This document shows, piece by piece, positions 24,926 to 36,008 of a stretch of DNA of 64,000 nt. The notes under the pieces are model-generated. The model did no database searches. It saw nothing but the letters and a program-made list of their open reading frames with translations, and had not been told where the DNA came from. Made by a program: the position numbers and the translations under genes. The stretch's first letter is position 1. Every line of letters starts with the position of its first letter. Source of the DNA: Mikania micrantha (Eukaryota > Streptophyta > Magnoliopsida > Asterales > Asteraceae); assembly GCA_009363875.1 (NCBI GenBank), contig CM018694.1, positions 2,728,001 through 2,792,000 on the forward strand, written 5' to 3'.

Positions 24926-26939
24926 GATGTCTGCTCCAAGAAAGCAAGATTTGTACGTTCTCAATATGGCCACAGCTTCAACTACATCCTCCACAGCTTC
25001 ATGTTTTATGACAAAGGCAACTGAAAAAGATTCAGTCCTTTGGCATAAGAGGATGGGTCATTTGAGTTTACGCAAAATGAATCATTTGGTTCATAATAGT
25101 CTGGTTGAGGGAGTTAGCTTGAAGAATTTTAAGCTGTCTGATATCTGTGTATCTTGCAAGAAGGGAAAGCAATCTAAGCAGTCTCATAAGCTGAAAAAGT
25201 TTCACTCAATCAATGTTCCTCTAGAGCTTCTCCATATGGATCTATTTGGTCCTGTGAATCGGAAAAGTATAGCTGGAGATCAATACTGTCTTGTCATCAC
25301 TGATGAGTATTCCAGATATTCTTGGGTTTTCTTTTTGAAGGAGAAATCAGAAACGTTTGATTGCATTCAAGTTTTGGTTACCAAACTTGAATCACTTTAT
25401 AAGCTCAAGATTCGTCAGTTTCGAACTGATAATGGAACGGAGTTCAAAAATCACAACATGGAAAACTTTTGTAATGCAAGAGGAATTGTGCAACAATTTA
25501 GTGCTCCATATGTTCCTCAAATGAATGGTGTTGCTGAACGCAAAAATAGGACATTGATTGAGGCTGCTAGAACCATGCTTGCTGATTCTTCCCTGCCGGT
25601 TCAATTCTGGAATGAAGCTGTAGCAAATGCTTGCTATACATTGAACCGGGTACTAATTGTAAAAAGACATGGGAAGACTTGTTTTGAACTGCTCCATAAT
25701 AGAAAGCCAAATCTTAAGTATCTTGAACCGTTTGGTGCACCATGCACTATGCTGAAGAAACATGAACAGGGCAAGTTCAATGAGAAGGTGGAAGAAGGGT
25801 ACTTTCTTGGGTATAGCACTCCAAATAAACGAGTTTACAACATTTCAACTCATAATGTGGAGGAGTGGTACCATGTTGATGTTCAGAAATATTCTATGCC
25901 CCCACCTGGAAAAGGGCCAGATTGGATGTTTGATTATTCCAGTCTTTTTGATTCATTCAATATGCCCCCCATGTATTCAGATGAAGATGTTGCTGTTCAG
26001 ATGTTGTATGATGCACATAATGCACCTGATGAAACTTTTCAACCTTCATCTGCATCCGTTCCTACTACACAGATAAATGATGACAGCTCAGACACAGATG
26101 ACAATTCTCCAGCTGCTCCTGAACCAGTTGTTGATAATCTTGTACCTGGTCTTGAGGATTTGAATCTGAATAACTTAGATCCTGAGGTTGAGGTTCCAGC
26201 TCATCCTGTTGGAAGAATTAATCGTATTCATCCTCAAGAAAATATTATTGGGAGTCCTTTGGATGGAGTGAAGACTCGAAGTCAGATTTCTTCAGGTGGT
26301 CTTGCTGACATTCTTGATTTTGCAGATGTAAGCTTTTGTGCTCATTCCTGCTTTATTTCTCAAGTTGAACCGCGTACTGTCACTGAAGCTTTCAAGGAAG
26401 AATCATGGGTTGATGCAATGCAAGAAGAACTTTTGCAATTCAAAAAGTTAGGTGTCTGGCAATTGGTGGTTCAAGGATTCAGACAGATAGAAGGGTTGGA
26501 CTACAATGAAGTATTTGCACCAGTTGCTAGACTTGAAGCCATTCGTATCTTCTTGGCTTATGCATCCTTCAAAAAGTTCAAAGTCTATCAAATGGATGTA
26601 AAAAGTGCTTTTCTTCATGGTGTGATAAGTGAAACAGTGTACGTAAGTCAACCTCCCGGGTTTGAGGATCCATTGCATAGAGACCAAGTCTACAAACTAG
26701 ACAAAGCCTTATATGGATTGCATCAAGCACCGCGAGCCTGGTATGAAACATTGTCCACACACCTTCTGAACAACGGGTTCAGAAGAGGTGTTATTGACTG
26801 CACACTGTTCATACGAGAAAAGGATGGAGACTTACTCTTGGTGCAAGTATATGTGGACGACATCATATTCGGTTCTACAAATGATGATCTGTGCAAAGAT
26901 TTTGAAAAGGTTATGAAAGAGAAGTTCGAGATGAGCTGA
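24924..26939 (+). pseudogene. Sirevirus integrase and N-terminal RT
   Basis: The pre-integrase zinc motif (HKRMGH with CVSC) is followed by the core: aspartate in HMDLFGP, aspartate in FRTDNGTEF and glutamate in MNGVAERKNR, spaced as in DDE integrases. After an acidic linker, RT begins (EESWVDAMQEELLQFKKLGVWQL) but jumps directly to VQGFRQIEGLDYNEVFAPV. The block holding the conserved K/R-rich palm entry (about 35 residues) is deleted. The catalytic YVDDIIFG is present near 26850. The frame closes at TGA 26937-26939 and continues in frame. Confidence 0.9.
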
Positions 26940-27824
26940 ATGGGAGAAATGAAATTTTTTCTGGGATTACAAGTAGATCAGTCTGAGGCAGGAATCTTCA
27001 TTCATCAAACCAAATATGTTGGGGATATACTGAGCCGGTTCAGTATGTCTGATGCAAAGCCTGCTGGTACCCCACTGGCTGTCAATCACGGGATTACACC
27101 AGATGAAAAGGGGGAGTTAATTGATGCTACTTTGTACCAAGGAATGATTGGGTCTCTCATGTATCTTACTGCTTCTCGGCCAGACATCATGTTCGCCACA
27201 TGCTTATGTGCAAGATATCAATCAAAGCCAAGAGTGTCTCATCTGATTGCTGTCAAAAGGATTATGCGTTATCTGAAGGGTACACCGAATCTTGGCCTAT
27301 GGTACCCTAATGATGATAACTTTGAGCTAACTGCATACAGTGATTCAGACTATGGTGGATGCAAAAGAGATTTCAAGTCAACATCGGCAGGATGTCAGTT
27401 CTTTGGAAACCGATTAGTTACCTGGCAGTGCAAGAAGCAGACGTCGGTGTCTACTTCAACTTGTGAAGCTGAATATATTGCTGCTGCTAGTTGCTGTTCT
27501 CAAATCATCTGGATACAACAGCAACTCAGGGACTATGGGTTACATTTTTCTAACACTCCTATCTATGTTGATAATACTGCCGCCATAGCTGTCACTAAAA
27601 ATCCTGTTCAGCATTCCAAAACAAAACACATCGACATTAAATATCACTTCATACGTGATTGTTTTGAAAAGAAATTAATCGATGTTGTTAAAATTCACAC
27701 AGATCACCAGAAAGCCGATCTTTTTACAAAAGCGTTTGATAAATCCAGATTTTTATATCTGTTATCGGCTAATGGTGTTTTTCAAAAAGATGGAATCCAA
27801 TCTGCATCTGAATCTAATAAATGA
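26940..27824 (+). pseudogene. Sirevirus RT thumb and RNase H
   Basis: Continues the pol frame after the TGA: MGEMKFFLGLQV, the SRPDIMFA block, YSDSDYGGCK and TCEAEYIAAASC with the Copia RNase H acidic residues, and the HIDIKYHFIRD end. It stops at 27822-27824 after NGVFQKDG. The domain itself looks undamaged. Confidence 0.9.
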
Positions 27825-27944
27825 TCATCAACTTTTCTTAGATAATTTTCGTTTTTGTTTATTTACTTATCGCATTTCAATTCTCTCTTGTATAGTTTAT
27901 TTTATTTTTCAAAAACCCAAAAAGATTTTCTGTTTTAGGTTTTT

Positions 27945-27952
27945 AGGGGGAG
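27945..27952 (+). other. Internal polypurine-tract-like sequence
   Basis: AGGGGGAG about 120 bp after the RNase H stop and 5.6 kb upstream of the functional tract (33521-33531), which has the same core. Extra polypurine tracts after pol are a described Sirevirus feature. Confidence 0.6.
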
Positions 27953-27958
27953 ATATTC

Positions 27959-28019
27959 GAAAAATTGAAAAACCAAAAACATTTAAAAAATTGAAAAACC
28001 AAAAACATCTGAAAAATTA
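27959..28019 (+). repeat. Two and a half copies of an A-rich ~26-bp repeat
   Basis: TTGAAAAACCAAAAACAT recurs twice with a partial third copy (TGAAAAATTAAAAATTGAG). Noncoding. Confidence 0.6.
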
Positions 28020-28293
28020 AAAATTGAGATGGTCGTCCTTTAAAAGATAATACATTAATCTATCATGTCATAAAAAGCAGAAGTGAATGTGTAAAATGAA
28101 AACACAAGAGAATTATGATGGGATGTACTGATAGGCCGACTTTACAAAATAGATAAACAACTTGTGATAACTTAGAAAGTCTGATTTGTGGGAACTGTTT
28201 CATAAAACCAATTAAGTAAGAAATAGTTTTTGACTCAAATCAAGCATACACCGGTCATCATGGAATCAAATGAGGTTTCAAACAAAAGAAAAT

Positions 28294-28425
28294 AAACAAG
28301 CTGGTATTAAGCTTGAAGAAAAAGGAAAACAAGCTGGTATTAAGCTTGAAGAAAAAGAAAAACAAGCTGGTATTAAGCTTGAAGAAAAAGAAAAACAAGC
28401 TGGTATTAAGCTTGAAGAAAAACTT
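28294..28425 (+). repeat. Tandem 33-bp repeat, four copies
   Basis: AAACAAGCTGGTATTAAGCT heads each 33-bp unit; four units lie head to tail and differ by one or two bases. One frame would encode KQAGIKLEEKE repeats, but no start context or flanking coding sequence supports a gene. It lies in the noncoding tract between pol and the envelope-like ORF. Confidence 0.9.
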
Positions 28426-29065
28426 AAACAAATTAAGTTCGATTCCATACATGTGCCATATTGCTGGGACGGACCTAGCTGAAGCCATCCATTTGGATAG
28501 AACAAGAAAAATACAAAAAGATAATAAAGTTTGAGTCTTATTGAATTTATGATGACTGGTATTAAGATATGCAGAGATGAGTTATAAACTGATTTTGATC
28601 TTTAATGGTGTAATGAAATGGGGAACTCAATCAGAAAACATGAGTAATTATCAAGTATGTTTAGTTGTTATGTATTGTATGGTTTAAAATTGGACAAACA
28701 TATCAGTAATCGTATCATAAAACCAATGTGTCTAAGGTTAAACATTCAATAAAGCTGATGTGATATGATTAGAGTTATGTGTTATTTGTTTAGTAGACCA
28801 TTCTCACAAAAACATGTGCTTATTTTTTTTAATTGTTAGTTGTACAGTTGTAATCTTTGATTCAGAAAAATACAAAAAGATTTTCTATTTTCAATTTTAG
28901 TTTAGATGATCATTTGTAGGTTCAGATGTCTTTCACATTTGAATCCTGAATCAACCAGACATATCTTCATAAATTGTCAAAAATTTGATGCTCATAAATG
29001 AAAAATCTTGAAAAAGTTTGTGTTTTTGAATGCTAACATTTCCATTTGCACGAATGAAGTGTGAA
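28426..29065. other. Sirevirus noncoding spacer
   Basis: AT-rich sequence with no supported gene. It separates the 33-bp repeats from the CATTCG motif array that precedes the envelope-like ORF. Confidence 0.5.
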
Positions 29066-29300
29066 ACTCACACATTCGGCCGAATGAATTCATTATGCGA
29101 ATGAATCATTCGACCGAATGAACTAGACTAAGTAAGTCTCATTCGGCGAATGAGCTGTGTCGATTGTCTCATTCGACATTCTCATTCGGCGAATGAATGA
29201 TGACGAATGTCTCATTCGACAGTGTCATTCGGCGAATGTGGGCGTCTGTCATCCGACCTTTCGCCTGTCTCATTCGGCGAATGAGACAAGGCTATAAATA
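29066..29300 (+). repeat. CATTCGGCGAATG palindrome array upstream of env-like ORF
   Basis: About ten copies of CATTCGGCGAATG or half-sites in 235 bp, ending at the TATAAATA box. This mirrors the LTR, where the same motif array (33700-33870) sits just upstream of TATATATA. Confidence 0.85.
29293..29300 (+). promoter_or_regulatory. Candidate internal promoter for env-like ORF
   Basis: TATAAATA followed at 40-110 bp by a pyrimidine-rich patch (CCTTCTCTCTCCTTCG near 29384). Upstream is the same palindrome array that precedes the LTR TATA box. Together these look like a second promoter inside the element. Inference only. Confidence 0.5.
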
Positions 29301-29457
29301 AAGACTTTCGGGCGAATGAGACTCTTTTTATCTGAAAAACCTCTTTCGCCGAAACACTCAGCCCTCTTTCGCTCGAACCTTCTCTCTCCTTCGTTCGATC
29401 ATTTCTAGTGCTTGTCTTTGACCCAGCTTCTATCTTTCGGTTTCCATATCATTTCAG

Positions 29458-30048
29458 GTACTGGGGAAACAAATCTCAGTGATTTCCAACCGTGAAATCA
29501 TCAAGAACTGAACAGATTTTAGATTTTTAGGGTTTTAGAAATCGTCTAAGAAATAAACTGTCAAAACGAACTTAAAACCCAAAAAGTCATGTTTTAAACT
29601 TGTTAGTCGGTCGATTCTGAATGTGTGTATGCAAATTTTATTGACTGATTTGATTTTTGGATGAACAAGGGTTTAAAATTCAAATCTCAGCCGAATGACG
29701 CCATTCGGCGAATGTCTCATTCGGCGAATGACTCTCATTCGACGAATGACTCTCTTTCGTTGAAGCTCATTCGGTGAATGACTCACATTCGACGAATGTC
29801 TCATTCGATGACACTCATTCGGCGAATGACACTCATTCGACGAATGACTCTCATTCGAATGTCTCATTCGGCGAATGAATGCTATTTGCAACTCATTCGA
29901 CGAATGACATTCGGCGAATGTGCTCATTCGCCAGAATTATCTGTCTTTCGGCATATCAGATTGTTGAGATCTAAATTTCAGAAGTTCATCTGATTTCATC
30001 TTGTTGTTATATCTGACTGGTTCTAACTTGTTTTAATTTGTTTTTCAG
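29458..30048 (+). other. Candidate leader intron before env-like ORF
   Basis: Possible donor TTTCAG/GTACTG (GT at 29458). Strong acceptor: branch-point-like TTCTAAC (30021-30027), pyrimidine-rich TTTTAATTTGTTTTTCAG ending at 30048, one base before the ORF start codon. The 591-bp interval is T-rich and contains another CATTCG array (29690-29940). The LTR also has a donor-like GAGCAG/GTAATC near 34121, so splicing from an LTR-initiated RNA is an alternative. Confidence 0.45.
29690..29940 (+). repeat. CATTCG/CGAATG array in candidate intron
   Basis: About fifteen CATTCGGCGAATG/CATTCGACGAATGA copies, the densest stretch in the window. It creates short repetitive open frames on both strands that are not genes. 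Confidence 0.88.
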
Positions 30049-30049
30049 A

Positions 30050-33000
30050 ATGGCTGGACTCAAATCAGTTACGAAGAACAACATCTGTGCACATCTGGAC
30101 CTCGAGACCCCGAACGCCAGGCACTATACTGAGATCATTACATTTCTCAGGCGTTCGAGGATCTTCACTGCTATCTCTACGGTTCATACTCCTTATCGCT
30201 CTCATCAGCAGGACTTCTGGGAGTCTGCTGATATTGACTGTGAGGCCGAGCCTACAGTTATTCGGGGCAAGGTTTTTGGTCGGGATGTGGTGATTTCTGC
30301 TGAGCACATCAGGAGGGTGTGTGGATTCCAAGATGCTCCTGATCAGCCCTATCTCTTAGACCGTTTCTTGGTCAGGGGCTGCTTCATGCGGTGCAAGTAC
30401 GAGGGAGACCTTGGTGCCGGTATTCTGAACAAAGCTTTCATGTCACATCAGTTCAAATACCTGGCACACGTGCTGATCCACTGCCTTGGTTCCCGGAGGG
30501 GTGGTTTTGATGACATGAGAGAGACGATCCAGTGTGCCTTCGTGGCTCTTGTGCTGAACAGGCCTTTCAACTTCTCAGAAATGGTCTTTACACACATGAA
30601 GGAGAACGTGACTCTCAAGGGAGACAAGAAGTTCCTTATGTATCCCAGGTTTCTGCAGCAGCTCATAGATGCTCAGTTACCTGATCTGCCGAAGACTGGT
30701 GCCGATGTGATCAAGCTGGAACATATGAATGACTTAACCCTCAACATGGTGATGTCATATCGAGGCAAGGAGAGGAAGCCAGCCTCTCGATCTTTGTTTG
30801 GCCATCTTTCTAGGCCTGACTACCGTGCTCCTGCTGGTAGGAGATGGAGACACGATGAGTCAGACTCAGACGTTGAAGACATTGTTGTTCCAGATGATGG
30901 AGGAGAGGGTGATGATGGAGATGATGTGTTAGGTGGAGATGGTGCAGGTGTTAGTGGTGTTGCAGCTAGTGGGGTGGTTGATAGCTCGGTTGGTGTGAGC
31001 TTGATTGATGTTAGCACAACAGCTGTGACTGTTGGTGCAGGAGTTAGTACCACCGTAGCTGCAGAGGAGGATGTGAACATCGACTCACTGATGGATTTAG
31101 ATTTCTTGTCTACTACTACATCCTCAGTGACCGCTCCACTAGATGTTACAGTTCCACATTCCTCAGGAGATGGTGATGAGTCCGAGGACTCTAGTGATGG
31201 TGAAGATGGTGATGCTGTTGGTCCCAGTTCTGAGTCTGAAGCCACTCATGATGATGACTACGAGAGAGTGATGGTGGGAAGTCGGCTGGTTTTGAGGAAG
31301 AGGAAAAGGAGTGAGGCAGAGTTGGAGGAAATCACTGATCCCTCCTTTATTCCGGATTTTGATATCTCTCCTCCTCCTCGTTCTTCTGCACCTATTATCA
31401 CAGTTACATCTACTAATACTTCCCCGCCAACAGCTTTCCGAGCAGGAGAGGGAAGAGATCTAGGTTCTCTTTCCAGAGGAGGTCAGAACTGTCAACAGCT
31501 GCTGCAACTACTGTTACATCAGTAGCAGCTGTTGCAGTTTCTTCACTGGCCAGGTCAAGGGTAATTCACGCTCATGCCGATGCTGCCCCTCTGACCACCT
31601 TTGTGTCCCTGGCGCCTGTATACACTACTGCATCCTCCGGTCCCTCCATCTCACGTGCTGATTTTTCTATACCTACTGTGTCAGTTGTAGATCAGCTGAG
31701 TACACTGAACAGTATGGTCTTGAGATTGATGGAGAGGAGCATGGAGCAAGAAAGGAAGAATAAAGAGCAAGAGCTGGTTATAGCTCAGTTCACAAGGAGG
31801 GTTGAAGAGCAGGATACTCTGCTTCTTCAAGCAGCAGACCAGAGGGCTGATTTGAGGGCCAGGACTGCTCAACAGGAGTAGCAGCTGCTAAAGTACATAG
31901 ACGAACATCATCAGCTCGCCCTAACAGTCACTGACTTCAGTGAAAGGATACTGTCCTTAGAGACTGAGAACGCCAGACTGGCAGATCAGATTGACAGTCT
32001 CAAGGACAGTACTCCTAAAATTGAAGGCTCTGCTGCTCCTTCCGATGATTCAGACAAAGAAGTAGACGAAGACGAAGAAGAAGAGTCTGATGAGGAACAG
32101 GTTGACTATGAAGACTCAGACAAAGACGATGAGTCTGATGATGATGATGATGATCATGATGATGAGGCCAAGGACGGATCTGGGAGTGGGTCTTCTGGTT
32201 CATCGAGTACTGATGATGATGACGATGATGACCAGGCCCCTCCCTCATCAGAGATTCGATCCAATAGAGCCAATGATAAGAAGAAAGCCTCTTCTCCACC
32301 TCCTCCTGCACAGACAGATGAACCCACAGTGGCCAAGGAAGTAGAAGCTGTGCCCTTGAGACGTCAGCTAGATGAGACGTTCACTATGATCTTGGACGCT
32401 CAGGGCATTATACAGCACTCGGTCAGCTATGACAAAGAGGAAGGGGAAATTATTCACTGCCTATCCAGAGAGCAGATTGCTGAGCTATTCAGGCTTAATC
32501 CAGACGAGGTGATCACTGATGATACCTCCGTTCCTATCGTTGATGAACCGGAGCCTGAAGTCTTTGATGACATTGACGAAGTTATCTTAGAAGACATCAC
32601 AGAAGAAGAGTACCCAAAGTATACATCTGCTGAGGCTGAGCTGCCGACATTTACTGATCAGTTTGATCAAGAGACTGAAGATCTACTGGTCCGATACTTA
32701 GAGGAACAAGTCGAAGCCAGCAAAGCCGAAGCAGATGACCAAAAGAGAAGAAAAGAGGAATGGCAGACCTATTGGGAGGTCTTAAAGAAGCAAAGCACCG
32801 ACAAGATGCCAGCAACGCACAAGAAAGTTTACAGAACCAAAGGCTACAAAGCTAGAGGTCAAATCCTGAGCTGGGCATACTTCCATGATCTCGGGTGCTA
32901 TGCAGTGAAGAGAGAAAGGGGGATCGATTACTTCAAGCACCCTCACGACTTCAAGACGCTGCGGGCTTTGAAGTAAATCAACTAGCACGTCTGAAGTTAC

Positions 33001-33512
33001 TGTACAGTGAGGATTCTGGCATGTCTGCCTGGTTCTCTAGGCAGATACAGTACGAGTACAGGAAAAGGTGGGTAAACTTCCAGCCCCAACAGCCGAAACG
33101 TTATTGTTTGCTAGAAATTGACGGAGATACCCGCAAGCATAAAGTCATCCTGAAGTGGCTTCCTCCTAAAGTCATGAAGAAGATTCCATTACGGAAGATG
33201 CGACAAGCCTTTATGGAGGGCTTCCGATGGTGGTACTATGATGGGCGAACTGGCGAGGCTGTGATAGTATTGTGCAAGGACAAGAAGTGGGAGACCATAA
33301 GGATATTCGAGCCCATGTGGTTGACAAATCTGTCCCACACTGATGTCCAAGCTCTTTTCAGGCACCAAATCTTCTTTGATGTTCAAGACATGGTGCAGGC
33401 ACTACAATTCATGAGTGTGATCCGTCTCTGCAGCATTTTCAAGATACATGCTGGAGCAGACTGGAAAGCTATATCTGCCAAATACTTCAAGAAGGACGCT
33501 TCCACAAGCTGA
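30050..33512 (+). pseudogene. Sirevirus 3' envelope-like ORF, broken
   Basis: Start taken at 30050 (MAGLKSV), one base after a splice-acceptor consensus. The original frame was about 1150 codons. The N-terminal ~240 residues form a globular domain (RGKVFGRDVVISAEHIRRVCGF and LAHVLIHCLGSRRGG) that resembles the plant-transposon ORF domain of Athila-type 3' ORFs. A Ser/Asp/Glu-rich linker, a coiled coil (around 31680-31880), a very acidic tract (about 32040-32220) and a C-terminal Trp/Tyr-rich basic domain follow. No signal peptide or membrane segment is visible, so a true envelope role is doubtful. Breaks: a frameshift near 31480, TAG at 31879-31881 (probably from CAG) and a frameshift near 32960. 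Confidence 0.75.
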
Positions 33513-33520
33513 ACTAGGTC

Positions 33521-33531
33521 CAAGGGGGAGT
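33521..33531 (+). other. Polypurine tract of the Sirevirus
   Basis: CAAGGGGGAG directly before the 3' LTR, nine bases after the end of the envelope-like ORF. Confidence 0.88.
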
Positions 33532-33532
33532 T

Positions 33533-34169
33533 TGTAGATGCAATTTATGTACCTAGTTAAATTTTGTATTTGATATCATGTAAAGTTCATATTATATTAA
33601 TGGAAGTTGTCTTTCTACATTGTTCTTAATGTTTAATATTGGTTATATGTTTATGTTATTGGTTGATGTGATTGATTATGTAATTGAGTATGAGTCTGGT
33701 TCATTCGGCCAAATGACTCTAACGTATGAAGTCATTCGGCGAATGAAACCAGAGTATGGCTCATTTCAGCGAATGAGTCATTCGCCGAATGACTCATTCG
33801 GCTGAATTATCATTCGACAGATGCCATTCGCCGAATGAGCTGCTTCGGCCTCTCATTCGGCCGAATGACGACAGCCTATATATACAAGTTCAAATCATTT
33901 CAACCCTAACTTCAGAAGAGTCCTCATTCGTCCCAACTCACTCCAGTGTCAAACCTTAGGGTTTTGAGCGTCCTTCTTCTGTCCAAGTTTGAATCATAGC
34001 TAGTGGTGATCTATTTACACTCAAACGTCCATCTTTCATCTTTGGATTACCACTTTTGCGGTTGTTCTCGATTGGAAAACCCTAGAATAGGATTCCGCAC
34101 TATTCTAGTGGCTGTTGAGCAGGTAATCTATCAGATTGAGTTGTTTCTAGACTCGATCTAGGTCCTACA
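33533..34169 (+). mobile_element. Sirevirus 3' LTR (637 bp)
   Basis: Starts TGTAGATGCAATTT and ends GGTCCTACA, followed by TSD CATTA. It contains the CATTCG array (33700-33870), TATATATA at 33877-33884 and a splice-donor-like GAGCAG/GTAATC near the end. A related solo LTR is at 45692-46331. Confidence 0.93.
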
Positions 34170-34174
34170 CATTA

Positions 34175-36003
34175 CATTACCGCCCATTGTATATCATTCT
34201 TTACCACTTGTTACGTGATATCGTGGACAACTAAACCTTGTGGGCTTCACGTTGGGCCGAATGCACATAAGTGGGCCGATTAACTGGCCATGGGCCGAAT
34301 ATGTTGGGCTTCTGGTGCCTTGGCCGAGGGTTTTACTGGGCCGGCTAAACAGCCTCGTGGTTGCATAAAACTTGTGGGCCTGGAAAATTGAAGTTGGCCG
34401 GTTAATGCTTCTGCATTGAGCCATGGAATAGAATAAAATAGGATAGCTGGGTGTGGGTTCCAGCGAACCCTTGGGTTCGTTGACATCAGAATGGTTCGGC
34501 AATATTTCATCATTCAAGGTTCGTTGATGCTACAGCCTAAGGTTCGTCTCCCAGAGTGAAGGGTTCGGCAAGGATGTATGGTTCGACTAGGGTTCGTGAC
34601 TTCCATGGGTTTGCCACTGAGCATGCTTGGTTCGTCACAGATTCGCCTCAAAGGTGCGGGGGTTCGTGACCAGAGCTGTAGTAGGGTTCGGTGGTGGTTG
34701 CCAAAGGTTCGGCTGATGGGGTTAGGTTCGTGAGTTAGCCACGCGAACCAGTAGGGTTCGCCCATGCCCACTGGTTCGTTCCCCTTCTCTTTGACGAATC
34801 TGTGCTCGGGTGGCACCATAATCAGGTCCCGATCTGGTTTCCAAGACATACTCATGACGTTGATAGTTGCAGCAAGTTTCCTTGTGGTCTCATGGTTCCA
34901 ATGGAAAGGCGGTTGATTAGTTAGTGAGGTGGTTCGAACATGGTGCATCAAGACCGAAATGAAAACCCTATTTTCAGTGGTTTTCTTTGACTCATACCTC
35001 GAATGTGGCTGGCTAACAGCTTAGATCCGTTGTACTTTCTTGTAGAGGATATCAAGGGCTTCGCGTGGGCGCAAGAATCACTCAAATCGGTTAAGAAACG
35101 AGCAAGATACAACGTTTTGAAGGTGGTTTGGTGATGGTGAAGATGGTGGCCGGATTTAGAGAAGGAGAGAGAGGATGAAGATGATAAAATGAGAAAACAC
35201 TCTCATTTCAGGGTTTTATACTACGGGTGGTGTTCGGGTTTATTTCGGTAGCTCGGTTCGCGTTTTCGTTGCGTAACCGGAAAGTTACGCGTAATTAATT
35301 GTAATAAATAAAAGAAAGTTATTTTTAATTATTTGATGAGTTTCAAAATTGTAAAATGTTAAATATTTTATTTTATTAAATTTATTATCGTTCGCGTCGT
35401 GTTTCGTTTTCGTTTCGTCGAATCGCGTCACCATCGCGCGTATTCGTTCGAATCGTCATTCGAACGAACACGACGATGGTTTTGCTTTCCGACTTTTGTT
35501 TTCTACTTGCCAGTCATCATTTCAGAACGTTAAACTCACATATATGTTTGTGTGAATCGTCACCCACGCAAACACACCGTCAGTTCGTTATTCTGAAACG
35601 ACACTATGTTGTTGTTTGAATTGTGTTTCCTCACTGTCGGACTCAACTAAACATCCTGATTTCACATAGTTTTCACATTGAATTGTTGGCCATCTGATTC
35701 CTGTCATCTATGGATATTAGATCGCAACCGATTTGTTTCTGTTAACTGTTTGAACATTGTTGTTTCTCATGATCTGTTGTGTTAATTGTACTTAAGTTTT
35801 CACCTAAATACACACAACTAAAGTTCCAAATGTACGTTGTACTTACTGTATCTAAGTTTACACAAAAATACGTACAACGATTTCTTGCATTTATGATTCT
35901 GTTAATACAAATACTGTTTACAATCACATATGTACACATAGTTACTGTTTACAAGTACACATACCGTACGGACTTGCCGGCCGATTAGGCACTAGTTGTC
36001 ACA
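34175..36003 (-). mobile_element. T1 5' LTR, segment 3
   Basis: The last part of the split T1 5' LTR. From 34237 it parallels 1-1769 with only scattered differences, including the CGAACC array (34455-34950) and TATA box. It ends at 36003 with the inverted LTR start, and AGTGG follows. Confidence 0.92.
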
Positions 36004-36008
36004 AGTGG

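Larger units (their letters stand above)
21145..34169 (+). mobile_element. Sirevirus (Ty1/Copia, SIRE/Maximus type), with 3' envelope-like ORF
   Basis: A 13-kb plus-strand element flanked by CATTA (21140-21144 and 34170-34174). Copia order gag-(PR)-IN-RT-RH spans 21771-27824. A 2.2-kb noncoding tract and a second long ORF (30050-33512) follow, then a polypurine tract and a 637-bp 3' LTR. Two CCHC knuckles, a PBS for initiator Met-tRNA, an AGGGGGAG tract just after RNase H and a 3' extra ORF are Sirevirus traits. The 5' LTR is reduced to 24 bp. The gag-pol is broken by stops, a protease deletion and an RT deletion, so this copy is defective. Confidence 0.93.
1..36003 (-). mobile_element. Chromovirus T1 (Tekay/Del-type Ty3/Gypsy), left end outside window
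   Basis: Minus-strand LTR retrotransposon. It has a 3' LTR (1-1769, cut by the window), a polypurine tract, a broken gag-pol (1824-6408), an initiator-Met PBS and a 5' LTR starting at 6584. The domain order gag-PR-RT-RNaseH-IN with a chromodomain-like C-terminus is that of chromoviruses, and LTRs over 4 kb fit the Tekay/Del clade. The 5' LTR is split by T2 (8204-20392) and a Sirevirus (21145-34169). Without these and their duplicated target sites it is about 4.2 kb and ends at 36003. The bases just beyond, AGTGG (36004-36008), are the expected TSD; its partner is outside the window. T1 sits in the 3' noncoding region of an Athila element. Confidence 0.88.

Noticed and set aside
21470..29940. 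A CRISPR-like array from the repeated palindromes
   Set aside because: Spacing is irregular, units are short and degenerate, and the setting is a plant retrotransposon; there are no unique spacers of constant length or cas genes.
29673..29993. Repetitive open frames on both strands around the CATTCG array
   Set aside because: Created by the palindrome array; amino-acid repeats mirror the DNA motif on either strand.
32015..32344. Met/Asp/His-rich frames overlapping the env-like ORF
   Set aside because: Shadows of the acidic GAT/GAC-rich tract of the real frame.
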